From: Chondrus crispus
Taxonomy: Eukaryota > Rhodophyta > Florideophyceae > Gigartinales > Gigartinaceae
Direction of reading: 5' to 3'
Length of the DNA: 64,000 bases
NCBI RefSeq assembly: GCF_000350225.1
Contig: NW_005179016.1
Coordinates: forward strand, 126,502 to 190,501
A model generated the notes under the pieces. The model had not been told where the DNA came from. It worked only from the letters and a program-made list of their open reading frames with translations, and ran no database searches. Both the position numbers and the translations under genes were made by a program. Shown here piece after piece: positions 54,401-64,000 of the stretch; position 1 is the stretch's first letter; each line of letters opens with the position of its first letter.

Positions 54401-55030
54401 TGTAGCATAAACACCCCCAACGGCGGAGGGGTGTTGCTAACAGTCCGACGGTGACCCTTGATCGGCGGAAGACGGGGGACTCCTCTTGCTCACGGAACCG
54501 GGCACGGGCCCGGTAGCAGTGTGATAGAGCGGGTCGGGGTAGGTCGCGCGCACGCGCGAGCGGATCGACGCCTCAACGCCCCGGAGCAGCGCTGGGTGAC
54601 GTACCAGCGCTGACGGGCGGAAGCGGATCCCGGCTCGCTCGCGTGCCGCGCAACCCGACCCTTGCCGGTCCCTAACTAAAAAGGGATGCGAAGGTGTCGC
54701 CTAATTAGAGTAAGCTGGAGGGTTTCGCCGCGGTCGTGGATCGTGCCCAAGTTACCTTGGTCCTCTCCCCGCCGGCGCCCTTCCTCCTATTTAATATACA
54801 ATCGAAGTTATCATACTATAGTACAGTATTGTGCTATTGTACCAGTGCAGGTCGTCCCGCACTGTAATACTGTCAGCCATCGGGCTGACAGTACACTGGT
54901 CGTACACGTGTGCTGGCGCGCGCGCTGTAAGATATGCGCGCGCGCACGCTGTAAGGTCCGTACCTTACAGCGAGATCTAGATCTAATTGCAAATCTAATG
55001 TACACAGTAGTCGTCGGCAATTATGCCACA
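54401..55030 (-). repeat. Element E 3' LTR
   Basis: 630 bp; on the minus strand it runs from TGTGGCATAATTGCC to TGTTTATGCTACA. It is alignable with the D LTRs, including hairpins at 54,843-54,863, 54,870-54,891 and 54,947-54,972 (11-bp stem). Confidence 0.88.
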
Positions 55031-55068
55031 TCGCCCCCCACTTAACGGTGAACGTCCGCGTTCACTCT
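55031..55068 (-). other. Element E polypurine tract and repeat
   Basis: On the minus strand, AAGTGGGGGGCGA directly precedes the LTR. The tract plus about 25 bp beyond it is repeated at 58,134-58,170. Confidence 0.75.
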
Positions 55069-58000
55069 GGCTTGTAGAGGTGGCCATGTCGATTCCCGTA
55101 CCTGAGCGGGACGTGTTTGAGATCGTGAGCGCGTCGTTGGTTCCATTGGGTTCACGCTCGGTCCGTCGTCGTGGTATTGCTCCTTTCCCCCTTCGTCGCC
55201 TCTCCATCCTCGGCGACTTCCCGTGTCACCTCACCTTCTCCTTCGTCTCACCGACTCTTCCTTACCTCCGCGTCTTCGCTTTTCATTCGTCTCGCGGCAT
55301 CCGTCCCCTGTTCCCTGCCAGGGGCCCGCCGTCCTGGCGCCGAGCGCGAATCGTTCGCGTCCGAATTACGGCGCTGGAAGCGCGAGGCGGAGACCTTACG
55401 TCAGACCACCGTCGATCTAGCGACTGCTCTCGAGCGGTCCCACGTCGAACGGAACCGCTATCGAAGAGAGCGTGATGAGCTCCGTTCCCTCCATGTGGGT
55501 GCCCCGTCCGCGCCGCGTCATGCCATGCGCGACCCCTACGAGGACCGGGGGTGCGAACCCCCTCGGGCGTACGAGGCCGCACCATCGGATGGAGCGGCCA
55601 ATCGTTGGCCGCTGGACGAGGAGGTGGCGATGCCTCCGCTGGCCGACGTAAGGGTGGGGGTGCCTCCGCACCCCAGTTATTGCCCTTCGAACCTCTACGC
55701 CTCGGGTCCATCTTCCGCGCCGAACGGACCGGGGCAGTGACCGTGCCACTCCGATAGTTTAACTCCCTTCGTCCGTAAAGCCACTAGGGCCCTTTGTCCG
55801 CGTGTCCGATTCATGCGTGGATTCGCTCCTCCGAACCTTCGCTATTCTTCGTCTGTCCACCCTCGGATCTCTTCACCACGGGCCCTGCCGAAGGGACGAC
55901 CTGCGGCATCCGCTGGTCCGCCCCTCTTCCCGTCGAGCGTCTTCGATTTCCATGGCGCCGGTTCGCCTGCTCCGGGGTGGCCGTGGGCGAGCTGTTTTCC
56001 AATGTAGATGGCGTAATTATGAGTTTTTCTCGATGTTTCAGATTTTCCCGCGAAAATAATTTTTGCCCGAAATTTTGTGTATGACAAAAACATCTTGTCG
56101 CGCGACAAAAGGTCTTGATGATTTTTTCGATTTGTGGTGAGGCAACGCACTGTACGCCTCCTACATATAAGGGACGCCGGTGTTCGTGCGATAAGCGTGG
56201 CGCCACCCTCTTTCGTCCTCTCCTCAGTCGTCGTGGCTCCGGTTGCATGCGAACGCACGCCCCACGGTGGCCTTCCCTGTTCCTCACCTCCAGGTCTCAT
56301 CCTTCGACGTCTCTGCCGTCGGTTTCTGGGGTAGTAATGCGCGAGCCGTCCGCGCGCCCGTGATAAGAGTATCCTCGTAGGTCGCTGGTGGTAACCCTCT
56401 CGGTCGAGCGGAAAGCTATTGCCCCTTCCGCCGTGGAGGGTTGTCGTCACGTCCTCAGCGGCACGAGCCGCCGGCCTTCTTTGCTCTCCGAAGGGGGCCA
56501 TTCCCCCGTGTTCTAACGCGTCACGTCGCGGGGATCGATAGTCCTGCCGGCGAGCTCCTCTCCCGACTTCTCGTCTTCCCGAAACGTCCAAACCGGCGTA
56601 GCTCCCGTAGTATGGGGCCGCGCAGCGGTATGGAGGAGGGACCCTTTCTCTCCAGCAGGGCTCGACGAGGGTCGCCGTCTTTTCGTCGCGCCCTTCAGTT
56701 GTTGCGCCGTTACCATTTCCTTCCCTCGTAATTACCTTCAGCGTCGACGCATCGCGGAGGCGCTCGAACAGTAGCTTCACTTTCACGCCGTCATTACGCC
56801 GGAGCGGTGAGGATACCCGCGGGTCGCGTGTGAAGAGGCGTGGCTGTTCTTGGCTCGGCGTTACATGGTCTCTCCACGCGTAACGCGTACCGGGGGTGTC
56901 GGCGGGGGTCGTCCCTCGCCGGACTACCCATCCGCGAGCGTCGGTTTTTCTTCCGTGTGTCGACGGTTCGGTTCTCGTCGTGTCGAGTTGCCCAGTCCGG
57001 CGAGAGCGTCGGGCTACCCTCTCAGCAGGGCGATGCGCTCTTGAAAGGCGCTCGCGCGCTTGTCGCGCGCGACTTCCTCCCCGCGTCGGGAGGGGAGGTT
57101 CCTCTTGGTCGACGGCGTAGGCTTGTTTGCGTGTCTTCCGGTGGTCGCTGGCGGTCCGGTGCGCGCGGCGTAGCCTGTCCCTGCTACTCGACGGAACCGT
57201 AAGGAATGCTCGCAGCGCGATGGACGTGTGAGTAGCGTAGGCGGGGTCAGGTCCGCGTTCTCCGGCGCCCCTCGCCGTCGGTGGCGAGGGCTCGTACCCG
57301 CGTATAGTCGTCGACACGCAGCGGGTTCAGGGAAGCAAAGCCGGTCGAATGACTTGAGATAGGCGCAAGGAGATGGCGATGCGCCCGCTCCGAGAGCGGA
57401 CGTGTGTACCCTCGGGCGGGTACTCGCTGTATCCGCCCGTGAACCGCCGCCGTCCGCCTTTTCATGACTTGTCCGGTGGAGTACAGTACCAGCACACGCA
57501 ATGCACGTGCTGGTGTAATTTCCTATCCTTCATTTGCCGTTATTTTTGGGGGATGGTGGCGGTGGTCATTTCGTGATTACGGGAGCGTTGTTGTTGCGTG
57601 GCGCGCGAAATCCGGCCACGCTCGCGTGTAATTTCCCCTCACCTCTTCAATTCCCTTATTATAGGGCGTCTGTCTGCGGCGGTTTTGGGGTGTCTTGCTT
57701 CCGTGCGCGGGTATAACTATCTTGGAGCGTGTTGGGCCGGACGTCTCCCAAGCATGATACGTCTCGTGCGCGCAATCGCGCGCCTTCGACCCCTACCCCG
57801 ATCATCACCTTCGTCGATCGGCCTTGACGGGGCCTATTTGCCCCCTACGCCGGCTTCCCTTTGCCGGTTATCGTCTCATTCGTTGGGCGTTCCTACCCTC
57901 CACTCCGTCGGGGATAATATTTTCTCTCTCTGCGCCGTCTTGCTATTGTCGATCACCGCGAGGACTACGATTTTTCAGGCAGTTCGTACTGCCCTGCTCC

Positions 58001-58133
58001 TACTTCTTGCGTCTTCGGCCTCGGCGAAGTCAATACGGCTTGACTTCGGTACGTTTCCTCTGTCCCTACTCGTGAGATATCAGTTCTGACCATAACGAAA
58101 CGGTTCGATTTAACCGCCCCGAGGCGGTTGAGG
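55069..58133. other. Element E 3' accessory region
   Basis: Three kilobases between pol and the 3' LTR, bounded by two copies of the polypurine-tract sequence. On the plus strand, 55,171-55,740 is a 190-codon ORF, antisense to the element, with a Ser/Leu-rich start, a coiled coil (LRRWKREAETLRQTTVDLATALERS split by one Arg-rich part) and a Pro-rich end. On the minus strand a 491-codon ORF (55,842-57,317) is very Arg-rich and has no domain; I doubt it. AT-rich TTTTTCG blocks lie near 56,030-56,130. No similarity to the A/B antisense protein is visible. Confidence 0.5.
55171..55740 (+). CDS. Possible antisense coiled-coil ORF of element E
   Basis: 190 codons, opposite to gag-pol and just inside the 3' LTR, the same position as the antisense ORFs of A and B. 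Residues 1-45 are Ser/Phe/Leu-rich low complexity. Residues about 55-105 are a charged heptad-like helix (SELRRWKREAETLRQ, VERNRYRRERDELRS). The rest is Pro/Ala-rich with acidic patches, ending in GPGQ. No family recognised. The true start could be an internal ATG or an upstream exon. It may be chance in GC-rich DNA. Confidence 0.4.
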   Translation: MVLLLSPFVASPSSATSRVTSPSPSSHRLFLTSASSLFIRLAASVPCSLPGARRPGAERESFASELRRWKREAETLRQTTVDLATALERSHVERNRYRRERDELRSLHVGAPSAPRHAMRDPYEDRGCEPPRAYEAAPSDGAANRWPLDEEVAMPPLADVRVGVPPHPSYCPSNLYASGPSSAPNGPGQ

Positions 58134-58170
58134 CCCCCCCACTTAAGACTGAACGTCCGCGTTCAGCTCC
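58134..58170 (-). repeat. Second copy of the element E polypurine-tract sequence
   Basis: Matches 55,034-55,066 with a few differences. It contains the hairpin TGAACG-TCCG-CGTTCA and overlaps the last pol codons. It could act as an extra internal polypurine tract. Confidence 0.75.
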
Positions 58171-59868
58171 GGAGTGAGATCCCTACCTGTACGCGCTCGC
58201 AGACTTTTCGCGTAGCGCGACACTAATTCCTCGGGTACATGTGTGCGTGCTGTCCAAGTGGGTTGGTCGTAGTCCGCCCACGTGATGAGGAACTCCGTAG
58301 TTCCGTCCTCCATGGTTCGATGCCGGAGTAGTCGTTCGACGGCATACTGAGTACCCTCGGTGACCTTGTCGGCAAGGTCACCCGGGGTTGTCGTACTCGT
58401 CCGTGGTGCGTCCGTCGGTGGTGGCGCGTACACGCAGCGGTCTGCAGAGACGCGCTCAGTAGCGCCATCAAGATCGATCGTGATGGTGCGGCGGTCGTTC
58501 GCGAGGACGCGGTAGGGTCCGACTGCCGGGGACGCCAACTTATTCGACGTCTTCCCCCCATCGGTGGGGTTGAGGTATACATATTCGCCGGGACGGAGTC
58601 GCGCGTTGATCCGCCGTATGCGCTTATCGAAGTCGCGCTTGTAGCGGGCCTGCGTCCGATGCAGGCTCTCGTAAGCCTTCTGAATGGTAGAGTCCAAGGT
58701 CTTGAGGAACTCGGCGCGTTGGATTCCCCTATCGGAAGGGGGTGTCTCACCGTCGGCTCGTTGAAGAGAGAACTCTGGCGGTGGCCTACTGAGCACGAGC
58801 TCAAATGGCGTGGTGCGCGTGGTGCGATGAACGTGGGAGTTATACGCGTACGTAAGCGGCCCCACGTACACGTCCCAGTCATCTTGATGCTCGCCTACGT
58901 AGTTTCGAAGCATAGCGGCGATCGTTCGGTTGTATCGCTCGACTTGTCCGTTAGTCTGCGGATGGTACGCCGATGTAAATAGGTTCGTAATTCCGAGAAC
59001 CCGGCACGTGCTGTGGAAGAACTTGGAGTTGAACTGCGGTCCGTTATCCGACAGTAACGTGCGCGGGACTCCGTATTTAAATACCCAGGCGTCACAGAAC
59101 GCAACTGCGAAGGTGTAGGCGGTAATCGTACGTAGTGCGACGACCTGCGTGAGCTTAGTGAAGCGATCGGTAATTACGAGCAGGAACCGTTTTCCAGCCT
59201 TCGTCTTGGGGAGCGGACCCAAGATGTCGATGGCCAGGCTCTCAAGCGGCCGGGTTGCTGGGAACAACTTCAAACGGTTGAGGTGTTTCCGCAACTTGAC
59301 CCATTTCATCGCGCAGGTCCGACACCTTCGCACCGTCGCGGCGACATCGGCGGCAAGATGGGGCCAGTAGTACTCACGACGGAGCGCGAAGTACATGCCA
59401 TTCTGGCCCGGGTGTCCCGCGATGGCCGGGTTGTGGCACAGTCGTAGCAATCGTGCGCGCAGCGTTCGAGGGACCACCACCTGTACGATATCAGGGTCGA
59501 AGGGGTGTCTCCGTTTGAGCACCCCCTGGTGGTCCTCGGAGAACGCGGAGTCCCGGGATTCAGACTGTCGTGCCAAAACGGTTTGGCAGAAGTTATCTAC
59601 GCGTTGCTCTTCGGCGATCTCCTCTATCGTAAGAGGAGCAGGAAGGTCGTCCTGCGGAGGGGCGACTGCGGAGGCGAGCGCGCCAGCCTCGTGGTCTGCG
59701 GCGCGCTCGATGTCGGTGGCGTCGAACTCGTCATTCTCTTCCCAAAACGAAGGGGGTCCTTGGAGAGCGGGGGCTTCGTCGTCGCCCCTCGGCTCTTCGC
59801 GCGCTCGGGCGCGCGACCTTCTTCCTGAGTTGGCTTGGTTCCGTGTCGTCGCGAAGACGTGCTCGACC
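58143..59868 (-). CDS. pol: Element E pol, integrase and chromodomain part
   Basis: Minus strand, beginning at the F solo LTR. It has the integrase zinc region (GHPGQNGMYFALRREYYWPH, CRTCAMKWVKL) and core (IDILGPLPKT, LLSDNGPQFNSKFF, AYHPQTNGQVERYNR). A C-terminal basic domain (RYKRDFDKRIRRINARLRPGEYV) follows, and finally a chromodomain-like module (YAVERLLRHRTMEDGTTEFLITWADYDQPTW). The product inserts the element's DNA, and the chromodomain would bind marked chromatin. The stop is at 58,143, at the repeated polypurine-tract sequence. Its upstream part lies beyond the solo LTR insertion. Confidence 0.88.
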
Positions 59869-60820
59869 TCGTGTGTAGTGCAATACGCACCTGAAAAGGG
59901 GGGTGAAAAGAAATGAAAATGATGGGGTATGACAAGCAAAAGTGGAAATCATTTCACTCTATTATTTTAATTATTAATTTTAATTAGTTGCATACTAGTT
60001 ATTTAACATTAGATTAGATCTAGGATCTAGCGCCGAGAGCTACTGTAGTGGCTCCGGCGGGGCGATATATACCTTAGCCCTCTGACGACCAAGTCAGTAA
60101 AGGTAACCCGAGTTGCCGGAGTTGAATGTCGCCTTGGTCGAAGTCCGTCTCTACCAAGACGCTCCCTTTTACCTAAGCCTACGGCATCCTTCAGCGCTCG
60201 GGGGTCCCCTTTTTCCTTATCAATTTTCCTTTATTTCCCTATCCTAATTTCCCTTAATCTTGAGTTGGTCCCACCTTGTAGGATTGCGATCCGCAACGTG
60301 ACGTCATTTGCCATCGGGCTTCTGTGTTGGTGCACCAGTGGTGCTTTTCTCAGTGTTGGTTCCATCGGAATCTGGTTGCGACCGGTCCGTTGTTGGTACT
60401 TTGCCATCGGGCAGTACGACGGTGTAGCGCTGCTACGTTTTCTTCTTTCCTGACGGGCTACGTTGCGACGTCCCCGTCGAAGACCTTATCAAGGGTATAA
60501 GGTGTACAAGGCGCTCTTCGAGCATTGGATTTACGACCCATCGGATCAGGTTTACCTAAACACCCCTCCGAACTCGTGGAGCAGTTGCCTTTACAAGTCT
60601 CTACCACCATTTACTGATCCCGGGCTGGGCCCTTCTCTTTGCCCCCCCCCCCTATCAGGGATCTGAGCTACTGCGGGCCGCAAACCCGCTTAAAGAGGAC
60701 AGGGAGCTTCGAACACTCCATAGCGCTGTGCCGTTGGCAGTTGTTGTTTTTGTTGCTGTTGTTTGTGTTGGACCGTCGGACCTTGGTCTCTGCCTAACAG
60801 GCGCATTGCACTACATCGTG
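59869..60820. mobile_element. F-family solo LTR inserted in element E pol
   Basis: 942 bp (59,874-60,815) with inverted ends TGTAGTGCAAT/ATTGCACTACA and the perfect duplication TCGTG (59,869-59,873, 60,816-60,820). It matches the solo LTR at 25,821-26,949 in reverse orientation and lacks that copy's internal duplication. Notable parts are an AT-rich run at about 59,945-60,010 and a TATATA at about 60,066. Confidence 0.92.
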
Positions 60821-63800
60821 GTCGCAGCTCACGGCGCAAACGTGGTCCGCGAGCTCGTTCGATACGTCTTGAACGGTCGTGCCCGCGTCGAAGGTACGAA
60901 TATCGTCGTCCACCTCGACGGCGGGGCGAGGGTCGTCGGCGACTCTCGGCGACACGAGACGTGACTGGGCGTCGGAAACCTGGTGTACACGTCCGGGGCC
61001 GTACTGAATGGCGAAATCGTATTCAGCCAGACGTAACCGCCACCGGGTTAGTCTTCCGGAGCTCTCGGCGAGGGACATGAGCCACCTCAACGCGTCGTGA
61101 TCCGTTCGGACTGTGAACTTTGTTCCTTCGATAAACGGCCGCAGTGTGCGGACGGCCCACACTACGGCGAAGCACTCGCGCTCCGTGGCGCTGTAGTTGC
61201 GCTCGCTTTCGTTCAGCGAGTACGACCAATACCCGACGGGACGCCAATCGTTTGACTGGTCGTGCTCTTGGAGCAGCGTGCACCCTAACTGATAGGCGCT
61301 CGCGTCGGTGTCGATCATGTACGGTCGGCCGTGTCGGGGCAGGGCGAGAATCGGCGGTTTGATCATCCGTTCCTTCAACGTCTCGAAGGCTTGCAGTTGG
61401 GCCTCCGTCGGGTCATCGAAGTTGGGGTCCGCGTCTTTGCACGTCATGTTCGTTAATGGACGCGCAATTTTCGCGAACCCCCTGACGAAGCGGCGGTAGA
61501 CGTTGCTCGCCCAGAGGAACGAGCGCACTTGCGTCAACGTCCTCGGGAACGTGAACGTCTTGAAGGCATCCGCCGCCGCTTCGGCGACACTCAGCTTACC
61601 TGGGGAGATGACGTGCCCCAGGTAGTGCACCTTCGGACGGAAGAAGCTGCACTTCTGGAGCTTGAGGGAAATACCGGCGCTCCTCAACAAGCTCAAGACA
61701 GTGTCCAGGTGCGTTGCGTGTTCCGCGTGCGTACGCGAGAACACAATGACGTCTTCGAGATACAAGAGGCATATCTGCCACCTTACGCCGGATAAAATAA
61801 TGTCCAATGCACGTTGGAAGGTGACCGGTGCCCCCTTCAACCCGAACGGCATGCGTAAATGGCGGAACGTACCCATATGCGTCGTGAAGGTAGTTTTATC
61901 CCGGTCTTCCGGCGCGACCGGGATCTGCCAGTAGCCGGAGTTGCAGTCCAACGTCGTAAACACGGCGGCATCCCCAAGCGAATCGATGCAGTCATCCATG
62001 CGGGGCAGCGGATACGAATCCGCTGCCGTCTTGGCGTTGAGGCGGCGGTAATCAACGCAGAACCGAATAGAGCCGTCTTTCTTCGGTACGAGCACCACCG
62101 GGGACGCCCACTCGGTGCTCGCGGGCTCGATGACGCCGGCGTTCAACATCTTGCTGACCTCCTTTGCGACCATTTCTCGCATTGCGGGCCCCTTACGATA
62201 GGGCATCGAGCGTATCGGCTTCGTACCCGGTTCGAGGGCAATGCGGTGCTCCGTGGCTCGGATCGTTCCGAGTGCACCGCTCCACAGACTCGAGTGCTTA
62301 CGGAGCATCACGAGTACATGGCCACGGAGCTTGTCATTCTCGATGTATGACAAGTCGATTTCTTTTTCCCAATCCATCGGCGGATTTTCGGGATCCTTTT
62401 TCTGGGGGAGTACAGTACTCCCCGCCGTCGGTTGGCATAAAGGTGACCGTTCGTCCAGGTCGACTCTCCTTCCCCCGGCGGTTTTCTTATCGTCGGAGTT
62501 GGATCGACCAACTCTTACCTCCCCGACTTGATCGGTCAAGTCGGTCAGGTGTAGCGCGTGCGCGATCCCCTCGGCGACCCTACGCTCGGGCGTGAGGATC
62601 GCGACGGGGTTGCGCTTCGCGTATCCCACGACGGTGTGCTTCGGAAGCCGCCTCTCTCGTTGCGAGAAGTTTGCGACGATGACCTCGAAGGTCACATTCG
62701 GTAGGACCTCCGCGACGCCATTCGTCAGCCTCACTCCATGTCGATGTTGGAGTGAGGGCTTTGGCTCCAGGAAAACGAGGCCCTTCCCCGCGGCTGTCAC
62801 GCGCACTCGGGCTTGCGACATCGCGGGGATGGTAACCCAGCGGGCGATTCGTATCGCCTGCAGGGCCTCATCCCGTACATCCGGCCGGCTCGTTTGACGT
62901 CCGTGCCGCCTGGTAGGGGGAGTCGGCTCCCCCTTTTTGTCGACTATGGCTACGGAGCCACCTTGACGAAGTTCGAGCCTCTGTCCGTCGATGTCTATGC
63001 TGCGAACGTGCGCATCGATGACCGCCATACCCAACAGAACGGGAACAGCGAGCTGTTCGGCCACCACGAAAGGTATGCGGAACGTCGTGTTCCGCAACCG
63101 GACCGCGAGCCGGACGACCGCCGTAAGTCGAAGTGGGTTGCTGTTCGCGCCAGCCAGTCGGGGTAATGGCGCGTCCCGTATTACGTAGCGGGTCCAGTCG
63201 GGAGGGAGGTCGGCCTTCCTCACTAAGTTGTACCCCGAGCATGTATCGACGGCGATCGTGTGAGGTTTGAACGCATTGCTTTCGGTGGCCACAGAGCCCA
63301 AGACGTTATATATTTTCGACGTCATTAGGCATACGATGCCGTCCACCACCTTAGGCGCGACCTTGTCGGCGAGATCGTTCCGCCGAGGTCGTCGCCTACG
63401 GTTCTGGCCCCTCTTGCGTTTCCTTCTGCCGGAGTCGCGGGGCGTCCGCGGTTCAGTGACGCCCTCTCGGGTACTTGGTTCCGTACGTACCGGACAATTT
63501 TTTGTCGGGTCTTGACTCACGGGAGTCAGGGGGTCGACTGGCTCTTGACGGTCTTCGTTGCCCCCTTCGCGTAGGTTACACAACACCGGGACTTCGGGCG
63601 TCCCGGTGTGGGTCCCTTTTGACGTCGGGCTTACGGAAGCCTCGACGTTCGCACCCGCCTGTATCGGCGTTGCCGGAATCCCCATGCTCGTGTCCGGCGG
63701 CAGGGGATATATTATCGGCAAATAACCCCCGTGCCCTTTGTGAACACGTGGGGTACGGTCTAGTTCGAGGGGACAAGACGGCTCACGCGACTGCGTGTAC

Positions 63801-63931
63801 GTAACCGTCTTTACCCTTTTTCGAACTACCCGTGCTATCGGAGCTAACTTCCTGGCTATCGGTAGCCAGGCCTTCGTCGGGTCCTTGGCCGCGTGGGTCG
63901 GGACGATTCCTCCACTGCGGCCGTGTGTCAT
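60821..63931 (-). CDS. pol: Element E pol, protease, RT and RNase H part
   Basis: Open for more than 1,030 codons down to the F solo LTR. In order: variable linker; basic block (NRRRRPRRNDLAD, about 63,365-63,400); retropepsin (IAVDTCSGYNLVRKADLP, 63,205-63,260; PVLLGMAVIDAHV); linker with HRHGVRLTNG; RT (61,800-62,300: SIRFCVDYRRLN, LDCNSGYWQIP); connection (SFLWASNVYRRFVRGFAK); RNase H (60,990-61,330: MIDTDASAYQLGCTLLQ, ATERECFAVVW). The product copies element RNA into DNA. The frame overlaps the gag end by about 150 bp, so frameshifting is likely, as known in this group. Close to element D. Confidence 0.92.
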
Positions 63932-64000
63932 TGGCGAAGTACTCGGGTACTTCTTGACCTTGAGCTGCGACGATCGGACGTCGCAGGATCTGAGGGACAG
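63783..64000 (-). CDS. gag: Element E gag, C-terminal end (partial)
   Basis: The minus-strand frame from the right edge encodes RILRRPIVAAQGQEVPEYF and DPRGQGPDEGLATDSQEV, then stops at 63,783. It aligns with the last 70 residues of element D gag (ILQRPDVAMQGPEVSDYF, HPRGQGPVNALANDSQ). The start is outside the window. It overlaps the pol frame. Confidence 0.82.
   Translation of the reverse strand, partial: VPQILRRPIVAAQGQEVPEYFANDTRPQWRNRPDPRGQGPDEGLATDSQEVSSDSTGSSKKGKDGYVHAVA

Larger units (their letters stand above)
54401..64000 (-). mobile_element. Element E: Ty3/gypsy chromovirus, D sister, partly in window
   Basis: On the minus strand the window shows the end of gag, a full pol-coding region (interrupted by an F solo LTR), a 3.1-kb 3' region, a polypurine tract and the 3' LTR. 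The 5' LTR lies beyond the right edge, so the target duplication (left candidate CAGCT, 54,396-54,400) cannot be tested. Coding sequence is long and open apart from the insertion, so it may be fairly young. It sits at the end of piggyBac-like copy 2. Confidence 0.9.

Noticed and set aside
55842-57317. 491-codon minus-strand ORF in the element E accessory region
   Set aside because: Very high Arg content, no domain, and GC-rich DNA makes long chance frames. Noted in the region entry but not called a gene.
1-64000. tRNA, rRNA or other RNA genes
   Set aside because: No cloverleaf or rRNA-like sequence was recognised by eye. The tRNA-like 18-mers are primer-binding sites beside LTRs.

Overview
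This is a eukaryotic, transposon-dominated window with no host gene that can be named with confidence. GC-rich Ty3/gypsy LTR retrotransposons of the chromodomain-bearing type (chromoviruses) fill about 1-34,000, 36,200-41,143 and 54,401-64,000. They sit in AT-richer DNA that carries decayed DNA transposons: two piggyBac-like genes, one CACTA/En-Spm (tnp2) transposase and a pogo/Tigger-like remnant. Gypsy chromoviruses together with an algal/oomycete-style piggyBac suggest a compact-gene protist or alga. A red alga is my best guess, but the sequence does not prove it.

Layout. 1-270 is a piece of a D-family LTR. 271-34,013 is one old gypsy element on the minus strand (C), split by two nearly complete younger elements. 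Element A (minus, 3865-16,496) has matching LTRs and the target duplication TCATC. Element B (plus, 16,876-29,848) has matching LTRs and the target duplication GATTC. B itself carries a solo LTR of a further family, F (25,821-26,949, duplication GCCGC). 34,014-36,195 is host-like DNA with a piggyBac-like gene (copy 1) interrupted by a D-family solo LTR (35,281-35,890, duplication CTTTC). It abuts a truncated D element (36,196-41,143, minus). 41,144-54,400 is AT-richer. It holds a coiled-coil coding fragment, an unknown minus-strand gene facing away from a CACTA transposase, a pogo-like remnant, two unknown minus-strand ORFs, a large palindrome and piggyBac-like copy 2. 54,401-64,000 is element E (minus, sister of D), entered from its 3' LTR. 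A second F solo LTR (59,874-60,815, duplication TCGTG) lies between its RNase H and integrase, and its gag runs off the right edge.

How the parts work together. Each gypsy element has the order LTR, primer-binding site, gag, protease-RT-RNase H-integrase-chromodomain, extra 3' region, polypurine tract, LTR. A, B and D share one primer-binding site that fits the 3' end of a tRNA-Tyr-like molecule. A and B both carry, between pol and the 3' LTR, a long ORF on the opposite strand encoding the same unrecognised protein family. E has a 3.1-kb region in the same place, bounded by two copies of its polypurine tract. These antisense/accessory regions, a structured minisatellite in A and a set of covarying hairpins in the D/E LTRs are the least explained signals in the window.
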